A stretch of 64,000 nucleotides of DNA from an uncultured Gemmata sp. (lineage in GTDB: Bacteria > Planctomycetota > Planctomycetia > Gemmatales > Gemmataceae): the NCBI GenBank assembly GCA_937924775.1, contig CALDUT010000006.1:1-64000 (forward strand). Reading direction: 5' to 3'. Positions 27,788 through 36,306 of the stretch are shown here, piece by piece; position 1 is the stretch's first letter, and every line of letters starts with the position of its first letter. A program made the position numbers and the translations under genes. The notes below the pieces were generated by a model. The model was not told the origin of the DNA. It was given only the letters and a program-made list of their open reading frames with translations, and ran no database searches.

Positions 27788-28855
27788 ATGAAGAGATTGG
27801 CTCGCAGATTGGCTCGTCGCCAAGCAGGTTTCACGCTGATTGAATTACTGGTGGTGATCGCCATCATCGCGATTCTGATTGGCTTACTTTTGCCCGCCGT
27901 GCAAAAAGTGCGGGAGGCCGCAGCCCGCATGTCGTGCAGCAACAATTTGAAGCAATTAGGGCTGGCCGCTATGAACTATGAGAGCAACTATGGGCACCTT
28001 CCGGCCGGCCTGACCGTGCGCCTGGGGGCCGCTCCCGGTCAGCCGGGCAACCCCGGTGCCCCCTATCCGGGTATTGTCCACTCGTGGGCCATCCACTTCC
28101 TGCCATTCATCGAACAAGAAAACCTGTTCCGGCAATACAATATGGACTTCCCGTGGACTTCCTCGCCGGCAATAATGCCCGGAACGCCGAACAATCAAGC
28201 CGTGCTGCAAAACACCGTTCGAACCTTTATCTGTCCTTCGGCCCCCGGTGGCCCCGAACGGCGTGCGAGCGGATCGTTTACGTTCCTAGTGGCGATGCCG
28301 TTCCAAAACCTTGCTGTTACCGATTATGCTCCGTGCAGTGCGATCAACCCAGCGGCGATCACATTCTTTGGTTATCCGGCGGGAACCACCCAAGCCGCAA
28401 CTTACAGTGCCCTGCAACCGCACATCGAAGCTCCTGCGCAACTGTTGGCTCTGCTAGGCGTTCCGGCGTCGCGGCCCAACCCTATCACCGCCATCACCGA
28501 CGGGACCAGCAACACGATATTGCTGAGCGAAGACGCGGGTCGGCCGGCGTTCTACCGCGGCGGGCAATTTGTCAACAACAGCCGCAACGATGCTGGTTGG
28601 GGGAATCATGACAACCAGTATGGCCTCGATGGGGCGATCAGCAAAACGAACTCGGGGGCCCCAGGCAACTGCGTGATCAACTGCCACAATGACAACGAAA
28701 CTTACTCCTTCCACTCCGGAGGGGCCATGCACGTTTTCGCCGACGGCAGCGTGCGTTTTATCCGCGAATCGATCGCGCCGCAAACCTACGCGGCCCTGAT
28801 CACCGCACGCGGTGGCGGTCTGACCGCTGCGGAAACCAGCCCCAACACCGACTGA
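27788..28855 (+). CDS. DUF1559 protein with type IV pilin-like N-terminus
   Basis: A 355-residue protein. After a short basic leader it has the prepilin cleavage/methylation motif [13 protein letters not shown], a long hydrophobic helix and then NNLKQLGLAAMNYE, the standard start of planctomycete DUF1559 (SBP_bac_10-like) proteins. Near the C-terminus is the H-X9-DG signature (HSGGAMHVFADG). Such proteins are exported and processed like pseudopilins; their function is unknown, and planctomycetes carry dozens to hundreds. GGAG lies about 12 bp before the ATG; the frame extends 14 codons upstream, but the basic leader begins here. A small lipoprotein gene follows, an arrangement repeated 2 kb downstream. 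Confidence 0.9.
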   Translation: MKRLARRLARRQAGFTLIELLVVIAIIAILIGLLLPAVQKVREAAARMSCSNNLKQLGLAAMNYESNYGHLPAGLTVRLGAAPGQPGNPGAPYPGIVHSWAIHFLPFIEQENLFRQYNMDFPWTSSPAIMPGTPNNQAVLQNTVRTFICPSAPGGPERRASGSFTFLVAMPFQNLAVTDYAPCSAINPAAITFFGYPAGTTQAATYSALQPHIEAPAQLLALLGVPASRPNPITAITDGTSNTILLSEDAGRPAFYRGGQFVNNSRNDAGWGNHDNQYGLDGAISKTNSGAPGNCVINCHNDNETYSFHSGGAMHVFADGSVRFIRESIAPQTYAALITARGGGLTAAETSPNTD

Positions 28856-28994
28856 CCGCGATCTTCTGCAGCGACCATGCGGCCACGGGTGCTCTGTACC
28901 ACCGCGTGAGCGTCAAACCGGAAACCCTTCGCGTGGCGGGCGGTGGATCGTCCCCGCCCGCCTGGAATGTACCCTCCCTCCCGCACTCTACCCG

Positions 28995-29459
28995 ATGATG
29001 ATGGCCCGACCAACCGCAAGCGCACTCTTTTTGTTCACGCTGGTTCTCACCGTCGGCTGCGGCGGCAGCGGACGACCGCCCGCCATCCCGGCTGGCGGCA
29101 AAGTGACCTACAAGCAAACAACTGTACCGGTGGGGGCCTTGGTGGTCTTCCATCCAGCGAGCTTCGACATCGAAAAACAGATCGGCGGTAAGCCAGTGGG
29201 GAAAGTCCGGGCCGATGGAACCTTCACCCTCACCACTTACGAAGAAGGCGATGGTGCGCCGGAAGGGGAATATGGGGTCACCATCGACTGGCGTGGAGAA
29301 CCCAAGCCCAGTAAGCTGAGCCTCACGAGCGAAGGCAACGAAGGCCTTGGCAGTGGCCCACCGCGGCTCAACCCCAAGTACAGCAATCCGCAACAACCCT
29401 TCACTAAGGTGGTGGTCAAGAAGGGCGAGGCCAATCAATTCACCTTCGACGTCGACTAG
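28995..29459 (+). CDS. Small lipoprotein, carboxypeptidase-regulatory-like fold
   Basis: A 154-residue protein with a signal peptide ending in the lipobox LTVGC, so it is probably anchored in a membrane by a lipidated Cys. The mature part has GGKVTYKQTTVPVGALVVFHP and later ADGTFTLTTYEEGDGAPEGEYGVTI, the pattern of small beta-sandwich (transthyretin/carboxypeptidase regulatory-like) planctomycete lipoproteins. Three ATG codons are in tandem at the start. It follows the first DUF1559 gene by 139 bp in the same direction, and the pairing suggests a functional link, but no activity is known. Confidence 0.75.
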   Translation: MMMARPTASALFLFTLVLTVGCGGSGRPPAIPAGGKVTYKQTTVPVGALVVFHPASFDIEKQIGGKPVGKVRADGTFTLTTYEEGDGAPEGEYGVTIDWRGEPKPSKLSLTSEGNEGLGSGPPRLNPKYSNPQQPFTKVVVKKGEANQFTFDVD

Positions 29460-29786
29460 CGGGACCATTGTTTCACCGCTCGCAGGTCAAGCGGGGGGGG
29501 CGTGACGCAGGAGTTGCAAGTCGAGTCCTCCGTGGTCGCTCCCCAAATCGGTTTTCCTAGGTGGAACCCACCGGTTCTCGCCACCAATCCAGCCCCCAAG
29601 TTGAGGGCGAACAGCTTCGGGTCATCCGTGCATACAACCTGGGAACTGTCTCACCAACTTTTGGCCATGCGCGAATCTGTCTAGCACAGATGTTTTTTGG
29701 GGCAATTTCCGTTGACAAAGCCGTTTCTTTTTTTGAAGCTAATATCGCAAGTCATGAGGTCATTTTTTCTCTCCCGGAGCTAATCT
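29460..29786 (+). promoter_or_regulatory. Intergenic region with a possible promoter for the second DUF1559 gene
   Basis: About 330 bp without a gene. TTGACA at 29712-29717 and TAATAT at 29740-29745 resemble -35 and -10 boxes, but the 22-bp spacer is longer than the usual 17, so the assignment is weak. The region around them is AT-rich with a run of seven T. GGAG lies 8 bp before the downstream ATG. Confidence 0.35.
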
Positions 29787-30845
29787 ATGCACTGTGCTAC
29801 TCAGTCAACGCCCAAACGCGGCTTCACCCTGATCGAGCTATTGGTAGTGATCGCGATTATCGCGATTCTCATTGGGCTGTTATTGCCCGCGGTGCAAAAG
29901 GTCCGCGAAGCCGCAGCCCGCATGAAGTGCAGCAACAACCTCAAGCAGATTGGGATTGCGCTTCACGGCTTCCACGATGCGATGGGTTACATTCCACCCT
30001 GGGGCTTCAACTTCGATCCGGCTCCCACGGGGAACCCGTTGGGGCCGCAAACCCAAGGCCACCCGCCGCACACCTACCTGTTGCCGTACATCGAGCAAGG
30101 CAACATCCTCACTGGCACCAACCTGAATCTGTCGGTGATTGACCCGCGGAACTGGCCGCCGCCATGGGGGGCTAACCCGAACGTTGCGCAAAAAGTGCGG
30201 ATTTACATTTGTCCCTCAGCGCCGGAACGCACCCTCGACTACCGGCCGTACTTCGTGCAACAAGGCGTACCCGATGCCGGAGCCCCTTTCGTGTTGGGTG
30301 AAACCGACTACGCCGTGGTCCGCGGGTATCACAACAACTTCCGCAATGCCTGCGCCACCACCAGCCCGCCGGCTCCATCGACCGGTTCGAGTACCGGGGC
30401 CGACAATGGCGGCATGTTTGGCGTCTACGGCGGGATGCGGAACGGTACACTTTTTGTGGGAGCAATTCGCTTCGAGGGCATCGTCGATGGGTTGTCGAAT
30501 ACCATCGCCTTCGGAGAAGACGCCGGCCGCCACCAGGTCTACGCCCGCGGCCGGGCCGTGACTCCCAACGGACCAGGCCAGGCAGGCTGGACTCTCAATG
30601 CCGCGTATGCTGACAACAACACAGCCATCTTCATCCGCGGCCACGACGCCACCGGCATGGTCCGCGATGGCGGCTGTGACACGATCAATGCCAATAACGT
30701 CAACCAACTGTATTCGTTCCACCCCGGTGGGGTTCTCACCTTGCGTGGCGATGGCTCGGTGCAATTCCTAAGAAACGGCACCGCGCCTGGTGTCGTCGCG
30801 GCGTTGGCCAGCCGAGCTGGCGGCGAAGTCTTCACCGATAACTGA
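29787..30845 (+). CDS. DUF1559 protein with type IV pilin-like N-terminus (second copy)
   Basis: A 352-residue paralogue of the DUF1559 protein 2 kb upstream. The N-terminal [13 protein letters not shown], hydrophobic helix and [15 protein letters not shown] are nearly identical at protein level, while the codons differ at many third positions, so the conservation is selective rather than due to recent duplication. The central part differs strongly. The C-terminus has the H-X9-DG signature ([12 protein letters not shown]). GGAG precedes the ATG. A strong terminator follows the stop, so the transcript probably ends before the next lipoprotein gene. Confidence 0.9.
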   Translation: MHCATQSTPKRGFTLIELLVVIAIIAILIGLLLPAVQKVREAAARMKCSNNLKQIGIALHGFHDAMGYIPPWGFNFDPAPTGNPLGPQTQGHPPHTYLLPYIEQGNILTGTNLNLSVIDPRNWPPPWGANPNVAQKVRIYICPSAPERTLDYRPYFVQQGVPDAGAPFVLGETDYAVVRGYHNNFRNACATTSPPAPSTGSSTGADNGGMFGVYGGMRNGTLFVGAIRFEGIVDGLSNTIAFGEDAGRHQVYARGRAVTPNGPGQAGWTLNAAYADNNTAIFIRGHDATGMVRDGGCDTINANNVNQLYSFHPGGVLTLRGDGSVQFLRNGTAPGVVAALASRAGGEVFTDN

Positions 30846-30861
30846 ACTTTCCGACACGCTC

Positions 30862-30892
30862 CGGACCGGTCCGCAGCGACCGGTCCGTTTTT
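30862..30892 (+). terminator. Rho-independent terminator after the second DUF1559 gene
   Basis: CGGACCGGT (30862-30870) and ACCGGTCCG (30879-30887) form a perfect 9-bp GC-rich stem with an 8-nt loop and are followed directly by TTTTT (30888-30892). It lies 16 bp after the stop codon and is the clearest intrinsic terminator in the window. Confidence 0.88.
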
Positions 30893-30937
30893 CTTGCCTT
30901 TGCGTATTCTTCTTATTCTCTGGTGATGGGTGGCACT

Positions 30938-31363
30938 ATGCGCATGTTGGGTCTGGGTATCGTTTTACTGAGTGGCCTTGGGCTTTCCTGTTCTTCCTCG
31001 GGGGAAACCTACCACCCGGTCCAAGGGAAGGTCATTTACAAGGATGAGCCGTTGGGGGGAGCGTTGGTCACTTTTCACCCCCAAGGCAAAACGGATCTGA
31101 AGACGATGGTTTCCACCGGGTTAACCCACGACGACGGCACCTTCACCGTGGAAACCGGGGGCAAACCGGGTATGCCTGCCGGCAACTACATCGTTACGAT
31201 CATTTGTTCCGAAACGGTCAAGTCCAAACCCGGCGTCATCACCACCGGCCCGCCGGACACGAAAGACAAACTCGGCGGCCTGTACGCCGATAAAGACAAA
31301 TCGACCATCAAGGTCACGATCAAAGCGGGTGAAAACCAACTCGAACCGTTCCACCTGAAGTGA
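30938..31363 (+). CDS. Small lipoprotein, carboxypeptidase-regulatory-like fold
   Basis: A 141-residue protein with a signal peptide and lipobox GLSC. The mature part shows VQGKVIYKDEPLGGALVTFHP and DGTFTVETGGKPGMPAGNYIVTI, the same pattern as the lipoprotein after the first DUF1559 gene, so the two are distant paralogues. The fold is probably a small beta-sandwich. Starts at 30923 (GTG) and 30926 are also in frame; 30938 was chosen because the signal peptide begins there. It lies after a terminator, so it needs its own promoter in the 45 bp before it or read-through. Confidence 0.7.
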   Translation: MRMLGLGIVLLSGLGLSCSSSGETYHPVQGKVIYKDEPLGGALVTFHPQGKTDLKTMVSTGLTHDDGTFTVETGGKPGMPAGNYIVTIICSETVKSKPGVITTGPPDTKDKLGGLYADKDKSTIKVTIKAGENQLEPFHLK

Positions 31364-31600
31364 CACCGACGTCACCGCCGATAATCAGCCTCGGGGGGCC
31401 AACCCCACACCGGGTTGCCGAGGCATTCCACGACACTCTCCCCGCCACCGCGAAGCCGACCCCGGGCCGGGGGGCTGCCGCTGCTAGGGTCCGGTCTCAA
31501 CCGACTTTGCACCTCGGACCCCGCAACGTAAGATGGTATCAACGCGGATCGTTCGCGCCTCCTCCACCTGCATGCCGCTTCGCGGGAAAGGCTCGTTTTG

Positions 31601-33547
31601 ATGGGCAAAACTCTCGACCGACACGCGGATAGCGATCTGGTGCCTTCGTGGAAACTGCACGACGCCTTCGAAACCTACGGCGTCAAAAATTGGGGTAAAG
31701 GCTACTTCGGAATCAATAAACTCGGTCACGTCACCGTGCATCCGGATAAAGACCCGGAGCGCTCCATCGACCTCAAAGAACTGGTGGACCAAATCCGTGC
31801 CCGGGGCATTCAACCGCCACTGTTGTTGCGTTTCACCGACATTCTGCGGCACCGGATCGAAGAAATTGCTGCGGCGTTTGAGAAATCCCGCAACGACTTC
31901 GGCTACACCGGGGAATACCACTGTGTCTATCCCATCAAGGTGAACCAGCAGCGGCATGTGGTGGAGGAAGTCGTCAGCGTCGGGAGAAAATACGGCTTCG
32001 GGCTGGAGGCCGGCAGCAAACCGGAGTTGCTGGCGGTTCTGGCCGTCACCAATGGTTTGGATACGCCGATTGTCTGCAATGGTTTCAAGGATGATGAATT
32101 CATCAAAATGGTGGTGCTGGCCACGAAAATCGGCAAGCGGATCATCCCGGTGGTGGAGAAGTTCACTGAGTTGGAACTGTTGGTCAAGTACATGGAGGAA
32201 ATTGGGGTCCGCCAGCCGTTGGGCGTGCGGGTGAAGCTGGCCAGTCGCGGCAGTGGCCGGTGGCGCAGCAGTGCGGGCTACCGCTCGAAATTCGGGCTGA
32301 CTTTGACGGAAGTTCTTGAGGCGTTTGAATTTCTGAAATCCCGCGGCCTCGATGACTGCCTGCAGATGACCCATTTCCACATGGGCTCGCAGGTTTCCGA
32401 CATTCGCAAGGTGAAGGATGCGCTTTCGGAAGCGGCTCGGATTTATGTGGAGTTGTACCGGCTGGGGGCCGGGTTGAAGTATATCGACGTGGGGGGGGGT
32501 CTGGGGGTGGATTACGACGGTTCCCAAACCGCGTTTGAATCGAGTATCAACTACACGCTCCAAGAGTACGCCAACGACGTGGTCTACCGGATCAAGCAGG
32601 TGTGTGACGAAGCCGGTGTGCCGCATCCGGCGATCATTTCCGAAAGCGGCCGGGCCCTGGTCGCGTATCATTCGGTTCTCATTTTCGATGTGCTGGGCAC
32701 TTCGAGCTTCGATTCCTGCACCGCCCCAGATGCGCTGCCCGATGATGCCCCCGAACCCATCCGTGATCTCTTTTCCAACTACAAAGACCTCAACAAGAAA
32801 AACTTCCTGGAATATTATCACGACGCGGTTGAACAGATGGAGAAAACCCTCACGCTGTTCAACCTCGGTCACCTATCGATTGAATTGCGTGCCTTGGCCG
32901 AACGGCTATTTTGGGCCTTTGGGCGCAAATTGCAACGGATTGTCCGCGATCTGGACTATGTCCCGGAAGAGCTGCACGGCTTGGATAACATGCTCTCCGA
33001 CACCTATTTCTGCAATTTTTCGGTCTTCCAGAGCATGCCGGATTCGTGGGCGATCAAGCAACTGTTCCCGGTGATGCCGATTCACCGGCTCAATGAAATG
33101 CCCACGCGGCGCGGGGTCATCGGCGATATCACCTGCGACTCTGACGGCAAAATTGACCAATTCATCGACCTGCGCGACGTTCGCACCACCCTCGAATTGC
33201 ACCCCTACGATGGCAGCGAACCGTATTACTTGGGTGCGTTCCTCCTGGGCGCGTATCAAGAAATCCTGGGGGATTTGCACAACTTATTGGGCGATACCAA
33301 CGCGGTTCACGTCTCGATGGAAGATGATGGCACGCCATCGATCGATGCGGTGGTCAAAGGGGATACGGTCACCGAAGTGCTGGCCTATGTGCAATACAGT
33401 GCCGAAAAACTGACCGACCGGATGCGCAAAGACGTGGAAAAAGCCGTCAAGCAGGGGCGGATTACCGCGGCGGAAGCCCGCCACTTCCTCCGCTTTTACG
33501 AAACCGGTTTGGAAGGATATACCTACCTCGAAGAACCCAGTACCTAA
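31601..33547 (+). CDS. speA: Biosynthetic arginine decarboxylase SpeA
   Basis: A 648-residue enzyme, close to the 658 of E. coli SpeA. It decarboxylates arginine to agmatine, the entry to putrescine and spermidine synthesis, in the cytoplasm with pyridoxal phosphate. The PLP lysine is Lys113 in YPIKVNQQ at the start of an alanine-racemase-type barrel; the phosphate-binding glycine stretch VGGGLGVDYDG and the HFHMGSQ segment are conserved. It begins with SpeA-type residues (YGVKNWGKGYFGIN). AAAGG lies about 12 bp upstream of the ATG. It appears monocistronic; no agmatine-processing gene is adjacent. Confidence 0.93.
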   Translation: MGKTLDRHADSDLVPSWKLHDAFETYGVKNWGKGYFGINKLGHVTVHPDKDPERSIDLKELVDQIRARGIQPPLLLRFTDILRHRIEEIAAAFEKSRNDFGYTGEYHCVYPIKVNQQRHVVEEVVSVGRKYGFGLEAGSKPELLAVLAVTNGLDTPIVCNGFKDDEFIKMVVLATKIGKRIIPVVEKFTELELLVKYMEEIGVRQPLGVRVKLASRGSGRWRSSAGYRSKFGLTLTEVLEAFEFLKSRGLDDCLQMTHFHMGSQVSDIRKVKDALSEAARIYVELYRLGAGLKYIDVGGGLGVDYDGSQTAFESSINYTLQEYANDVVYRIKQVCDEAGVPHPAIISESGRALVAYHSVLIFDVLGTSSFDSCTAPDALPDDAPEPIRDLFSNYKDLNKKNFLEYYHDAVEQMEKTLTLFNLGHLSIELRALAERLFWAFGRKLQRIVRDLDYVPEELHGLDNMLSDTYFCNFSVFQSMPDSWAIKQLFPVMPIHRLNEMPTRRGVIGDITCDSDGKIDQFIDLRDVRTTLELHPYDGSEPYYLGAFLLGAYQEILGDLHNLLGDTNAVHVSMEDDGTPSIDAVVKGDTVTEVLAYVQYSAEKLTDRMRKDVEKAVKQGRITAAEARHFLRFYETGLEGYTYLEEPST

Positions 33548-33587
33548 AACGAGAGACGGGCCGCCCCCCGAGGGCGAGGGGAACGCC

Positions 33588-34070
33588 GTGACGCCATTCA
33601 CTATGGAATATACGCTGACGCGGCGGCAGCGGTTGCGTGTGGAGTTGGTACCGTGGCTGCCGGCGATAGCTGGTACCATCGGTTTCTCCGTCGGGGCGGC
33701 CTACCTGACATACGCCGCGTCAGCATGGTTTTTGATGCTGTTGGCGCTCCCCGTGGTCATGTACCGCGGGCTATTTCTTTTCGCGTTCGACCTCATCGTC
33801 GGGGGGGGCCGGGCCGTCGCCGTTCACGTCACGGAGGAGGCCATGATGGTGGACAGTGCCGGCCAGCGACAGCGATTGCCCTTGGAGGGCATCCTGCAAG
33901 TGTTCCGCTCCAACGACCTGTGGACTGTACTGCATTTGGATGGTACGGTTCTCATCATTCCCGCCGCGGCCATCACTTCCGAGCAAGTTGCGTTTCTCCG
34001 CGTCTTCGCCCATCGCACCATCCGGGCGGCCCGGGCTGAAGTAGAAGCCCCGCTGACCTCGGAATCGTGA
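33588..34070 (+). CDS. Small membrane protein with YcxB-like domain
   Basis: A 160-residue protein with two hydrophobic segments at about 25-68 forming a hairpin, then a cytosolic domain with the pattern QRLPLEGILQVFRSNDLWTV...VLIIPAAAI, which resembles the C-terminal domain of YcxB-like proteins. Function is unknown. The GTG start was chosen because AGGGG lies 8 bp upstream; an ATG five codons later is possible. It starts 40 bp after speA and may be co-transcribed with it. The next gene is convergent and ends 15 bp away. Confidence 0.65.
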   Translation: MTPFTMEYTLTRRQRLRVELVPWLPAIAGTIGFSVGAAYLTYAASAWFLMLLALPVVMYRGLFLFAFDLIVGGGRAVAVHVTEEAMMVDSAGQRQRLPLEGILQVFRSNDLWTVLHLDGTVLIIPAAAITSEQVAFLRVFAHRTIRAARAEVEAPLTSES

Positions 34071-34085
34071 ACGGCGGGGGATGAA

Positions 34086-35159
34086 TCACTTCAGAATCCT
34101 GAAGGAGTTGAAGAACCGTTCCCGTTCGGCCGCGGGAACCGTACTCAGGTTGACGAGAATCATCAGCGTGTAGATACGGCTGCCATCGATGATACTCCGC
34201 TGGTGCACCGGTCCTTGCCCTGGCCGTTCGGGGAAACTGTAGGTGAACTCCCACATCACCCGGCCATTGTCCAACGCCGTTTTCTTCTCGTGGCTGACCT
34301 TGGCACGCAGTTGTTTGGCAACCCCAGCCTGCCCGGCCAAAACCAGCTTTTCCGGCTCCACCTTCGGCTGTTGGGGGGCGTTCAGATCAGCGATGGCCAC
34401 TAAGACCGACCAATTGTTGTGATCGACTTCATACGCGGTATCGGTGATCAGGCCAAACGGTGTGCGCTCTTGCCGCGTCCGTGGCCGAGGGACATACCAC
34501 GGGAACGACACCGCAAACGTTCCATCGGGCGATTGGTAATCCTGGAAAACGGTATCTTCCACATAATACACCTTCAACCCAGTCAACTGTCGAAAGCGGG
34601 CTTTGGCCGCGTCCGTGACTTTCGTTCGCCGCCCATCAAAAACCCGGAGGGTGTGTTTGGTGAAGGCTTCCAGAGTCTTGTCCGTAATGGCCGTGTCGGC
34701 GAAGCGGAGGTCGGACAAGTGGCGAATTTTCGCCAGCCGTACCGCGCCGGCATCGGTGATCGCCGTTCCGGAGAGATCGATCATGTAGAGTTTGTCCAAA
34801 TCAGTGAGAGTAACAAGGCCGCTATCGGTCACTTTCGATTGCGACAGATCGAGGTAGTGCAGATAGCGGAAGGGGAGCAGGAGCTTTAAGTCGGCATCAC
34901 CGAATTGTGGACCAGTCATGTGAACACGGGCCACGGGGCTATCCGGTTGGCCGTCGGAAGTGATCACTTCGGCTCCGCGGGCCCGCAACGCGGCAATCGC
35001 CTCCGGAGCCGTCAGCGACGTGGGCTGCTGTGGATGGCCTTTGGGTGCGGACGAATTCGTCGCCGGATCGGATTCGGGAGGGTCGGCGGATCGCCTCGGT
35101 TTGCAGCCCGAGCCGCTCAGCACAGTCACGAGCAGCAGTAGCCCAATGCGCATCATCAT
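34086..35159 (-). CDS. Lipoprotein with leucine-rich repeats
   Basis: A 357-residue protein with a signal peptide and lipobox SGSGC. Residues about 85-190 are short leucine-rich repeats of the planctomycete kind (LHYLDLSQSKVTDSGLVTL, LYMIDLSGTAITDAGAVRL, LSDLRFADTAITDKTLEAF), a fold used for protein-protein contacts. The C-terminal half starts with SPDGTFAVSFPWYVPRP and may be a separate strand-rich domain. GGAG lies about 8 bp upstream of the first of three tandem ATG codons. Partner and role are unknown. It is divergent from the creatininase-family gene. Confidence 0.75.
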   Translation of the reverse strand: MMMRIGLLLLVTVLSGSGCKPRRSADPPESDPATNSSAPKGHPQQPTSLTAPEAIAALRARGAEVITSDGQPDSPVARVHMTGPQFGDADLKLLLPFRYLHYLDLSQSKVTDSGLVTLTDLDKLYMIDLSGTAITDAGAVRLAKIRHLSDLRFADTAITDKTLEAFTKHTLRVFDGRRTKVTDAAKARFRQLTGLKVYYVEDTVFQDYQSPDGTFAVSFPWYVPRPRTRQERTPFGLITDTAYEVDHNNWSVLVAIADLNAPQQPKVEPEKLVLAGQAGVAKQLRAKVSHEKKTALDNGRVMWEFTYSFPERPGQGPVHQRSIIDGSRIYTLMILVNLSTVPAAERERFFNSFRILK

Positions 35160-35373
35160 GAATAAACTCCGGAGGTGGCTGAATTTCTCGGGAAAGGAGG
35201 GGGGATGGGGTTAATAATGACATTCACAAAACCTCGATCATTGTAGTAGTGCCTCGACAAACTGGCCACAAGGTTGTTTCTTGCCAAAGAGTGTTTGCGG
35301 GTTTCATTCCCGACTGCGTTGCATTCGCTACACTGTTGCTCAACCGGAGGATCTGATTAGCGAAAGGCGACTC

Positions 35374-36135
35374 ATGGAACTGGCGGATTTGACGTGGCCG
35401 GCCGTTGCGGCTCTGCCCAAAAGTACACCGGTGGTTTTTCCGATCGCAGCTCTCGAACAACATGGTCGGCACATGCCGCTGTTCACCGATTCGCTGCTAT
35501 TGGGGGAAGTGCTACGCCGCGTGAAACTCACACCGGTCGCGGCCAAGTGCCTGTTTGCCCCGCTACAGTGGCTGGGCAACTCCCATCATCACCTCGATTT
35601 TCCCGGTACGCTGTCGGCCTCGCCGCGCGTGTATCTGGACATCCTCAAAGACCTGGCCACATGTTTTCTGGTTCACGGTTTTACGCGGATCGTCTTTATC
35701 AACGGTCATGGCGGTAATATCACACCCTACCAACAAGCCTTGTTTGAACTGAAGCAACACTACCGCAACCAGCGGGACGTGTTACTCGTAGGGTTGACGT
35801 ATTGGGAAGCCGGACCCAACCCGGCAGAGGTGCTGCCAGGAGTGGTGCAAACGCAAATGGGCCATGCCTGCGAATGGGAAACGTCGATGGTGCTGCGGCT
35901 GAATCCCCAATGGGTCGTGGGCGACGTGGCTCAAGTGCCGGAAGTGCCGCACGGTAAGGCGCTGGCTCCAGGCTACCGGGCGTGGGTGATGCCGGATCGT
36001 AGCGAACCGGGGCACATCGGCACACCAGCGACCGCCACGGCCGCGAAGGGCGAAGCGCTCTTTGCCCACTTTGCCGCGGCGGTGGCGGCGTATCTGGAAC
36101 GCGTCGTCCATTGGGATGGTTCGTGGGATTGTTGA
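35374..36135 (+). CDS. Creatininase-family metal-dependent amidohydrolase
   Basis: A 253-residue protein of the creatininase/MftE family. The metal-binding residues are visible: Glu28 and His30 in LEQHG, Asp39 in FTDS, His112 in NGHGGN and Glu169 in EWETS. Family members cleave cyclic or linear amides (creatinine, N-formyl compounds, the mycofactocin precursor). No mycofactocin genes are nearby, so the substrate is unknown. The start was chosen at the Met before LADLTWP because AAAGG precedes it and the family begins there; the frame is open further upstream. An MFS transporter gene follows 171 bp later and may import a substrate. Confidence 0.85.
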   Translation: MELADLTWPAVAALPKSTPVVFPIAALEQHGRHMPLFTDSLLLGEVLRRVKLTPVAAKCLFAPLQWLGNSHHHLDFPGTLSASPRVYLDILKDLATCFLVHGFTRIVFINGHGGNITPYQQALFELKQHYRNQRDVLLVGLTYWEAGPNPAEVLPGVVQTQMGHACEWETSMVLRLNPQWVVGDVAQVPEVPHGKALAPGYRAWVMPDRSEPGHIGTPATATAAKGEALFAHFAAAVAAYLERVVHWDGSWDC

Positions 36136-36306
36136 CTGGTACAGCTGTGAGCGAACGATTCCCACGCCCACGCGGTCGCGGCTGGCCGCGGAAAGCGCAC
36201 CTCACTTCGGGAGCGTGAGTCTGGTGCTGGGAGCGCCTCCGGCTTATGTGAGGCTGCGCTGTCCCGGCTCGTGGGGGAATGATGGGACGCAGGAAAGGAA
36301 ACGGCT

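Noticed and set aside
29712-29745. Strong sigma-70 promoter from TTGACA and TAATAT
   Set aside because: The 22-bp spacer is outside the usual range, so it is reported only as a weak possibility in the intergenic entry.
31484-32872. 462-codon minus-strand frame opposite speA
   Set aside because: SpeA motifs are unambiguous on the plus strand; the opposite frame has no domain.
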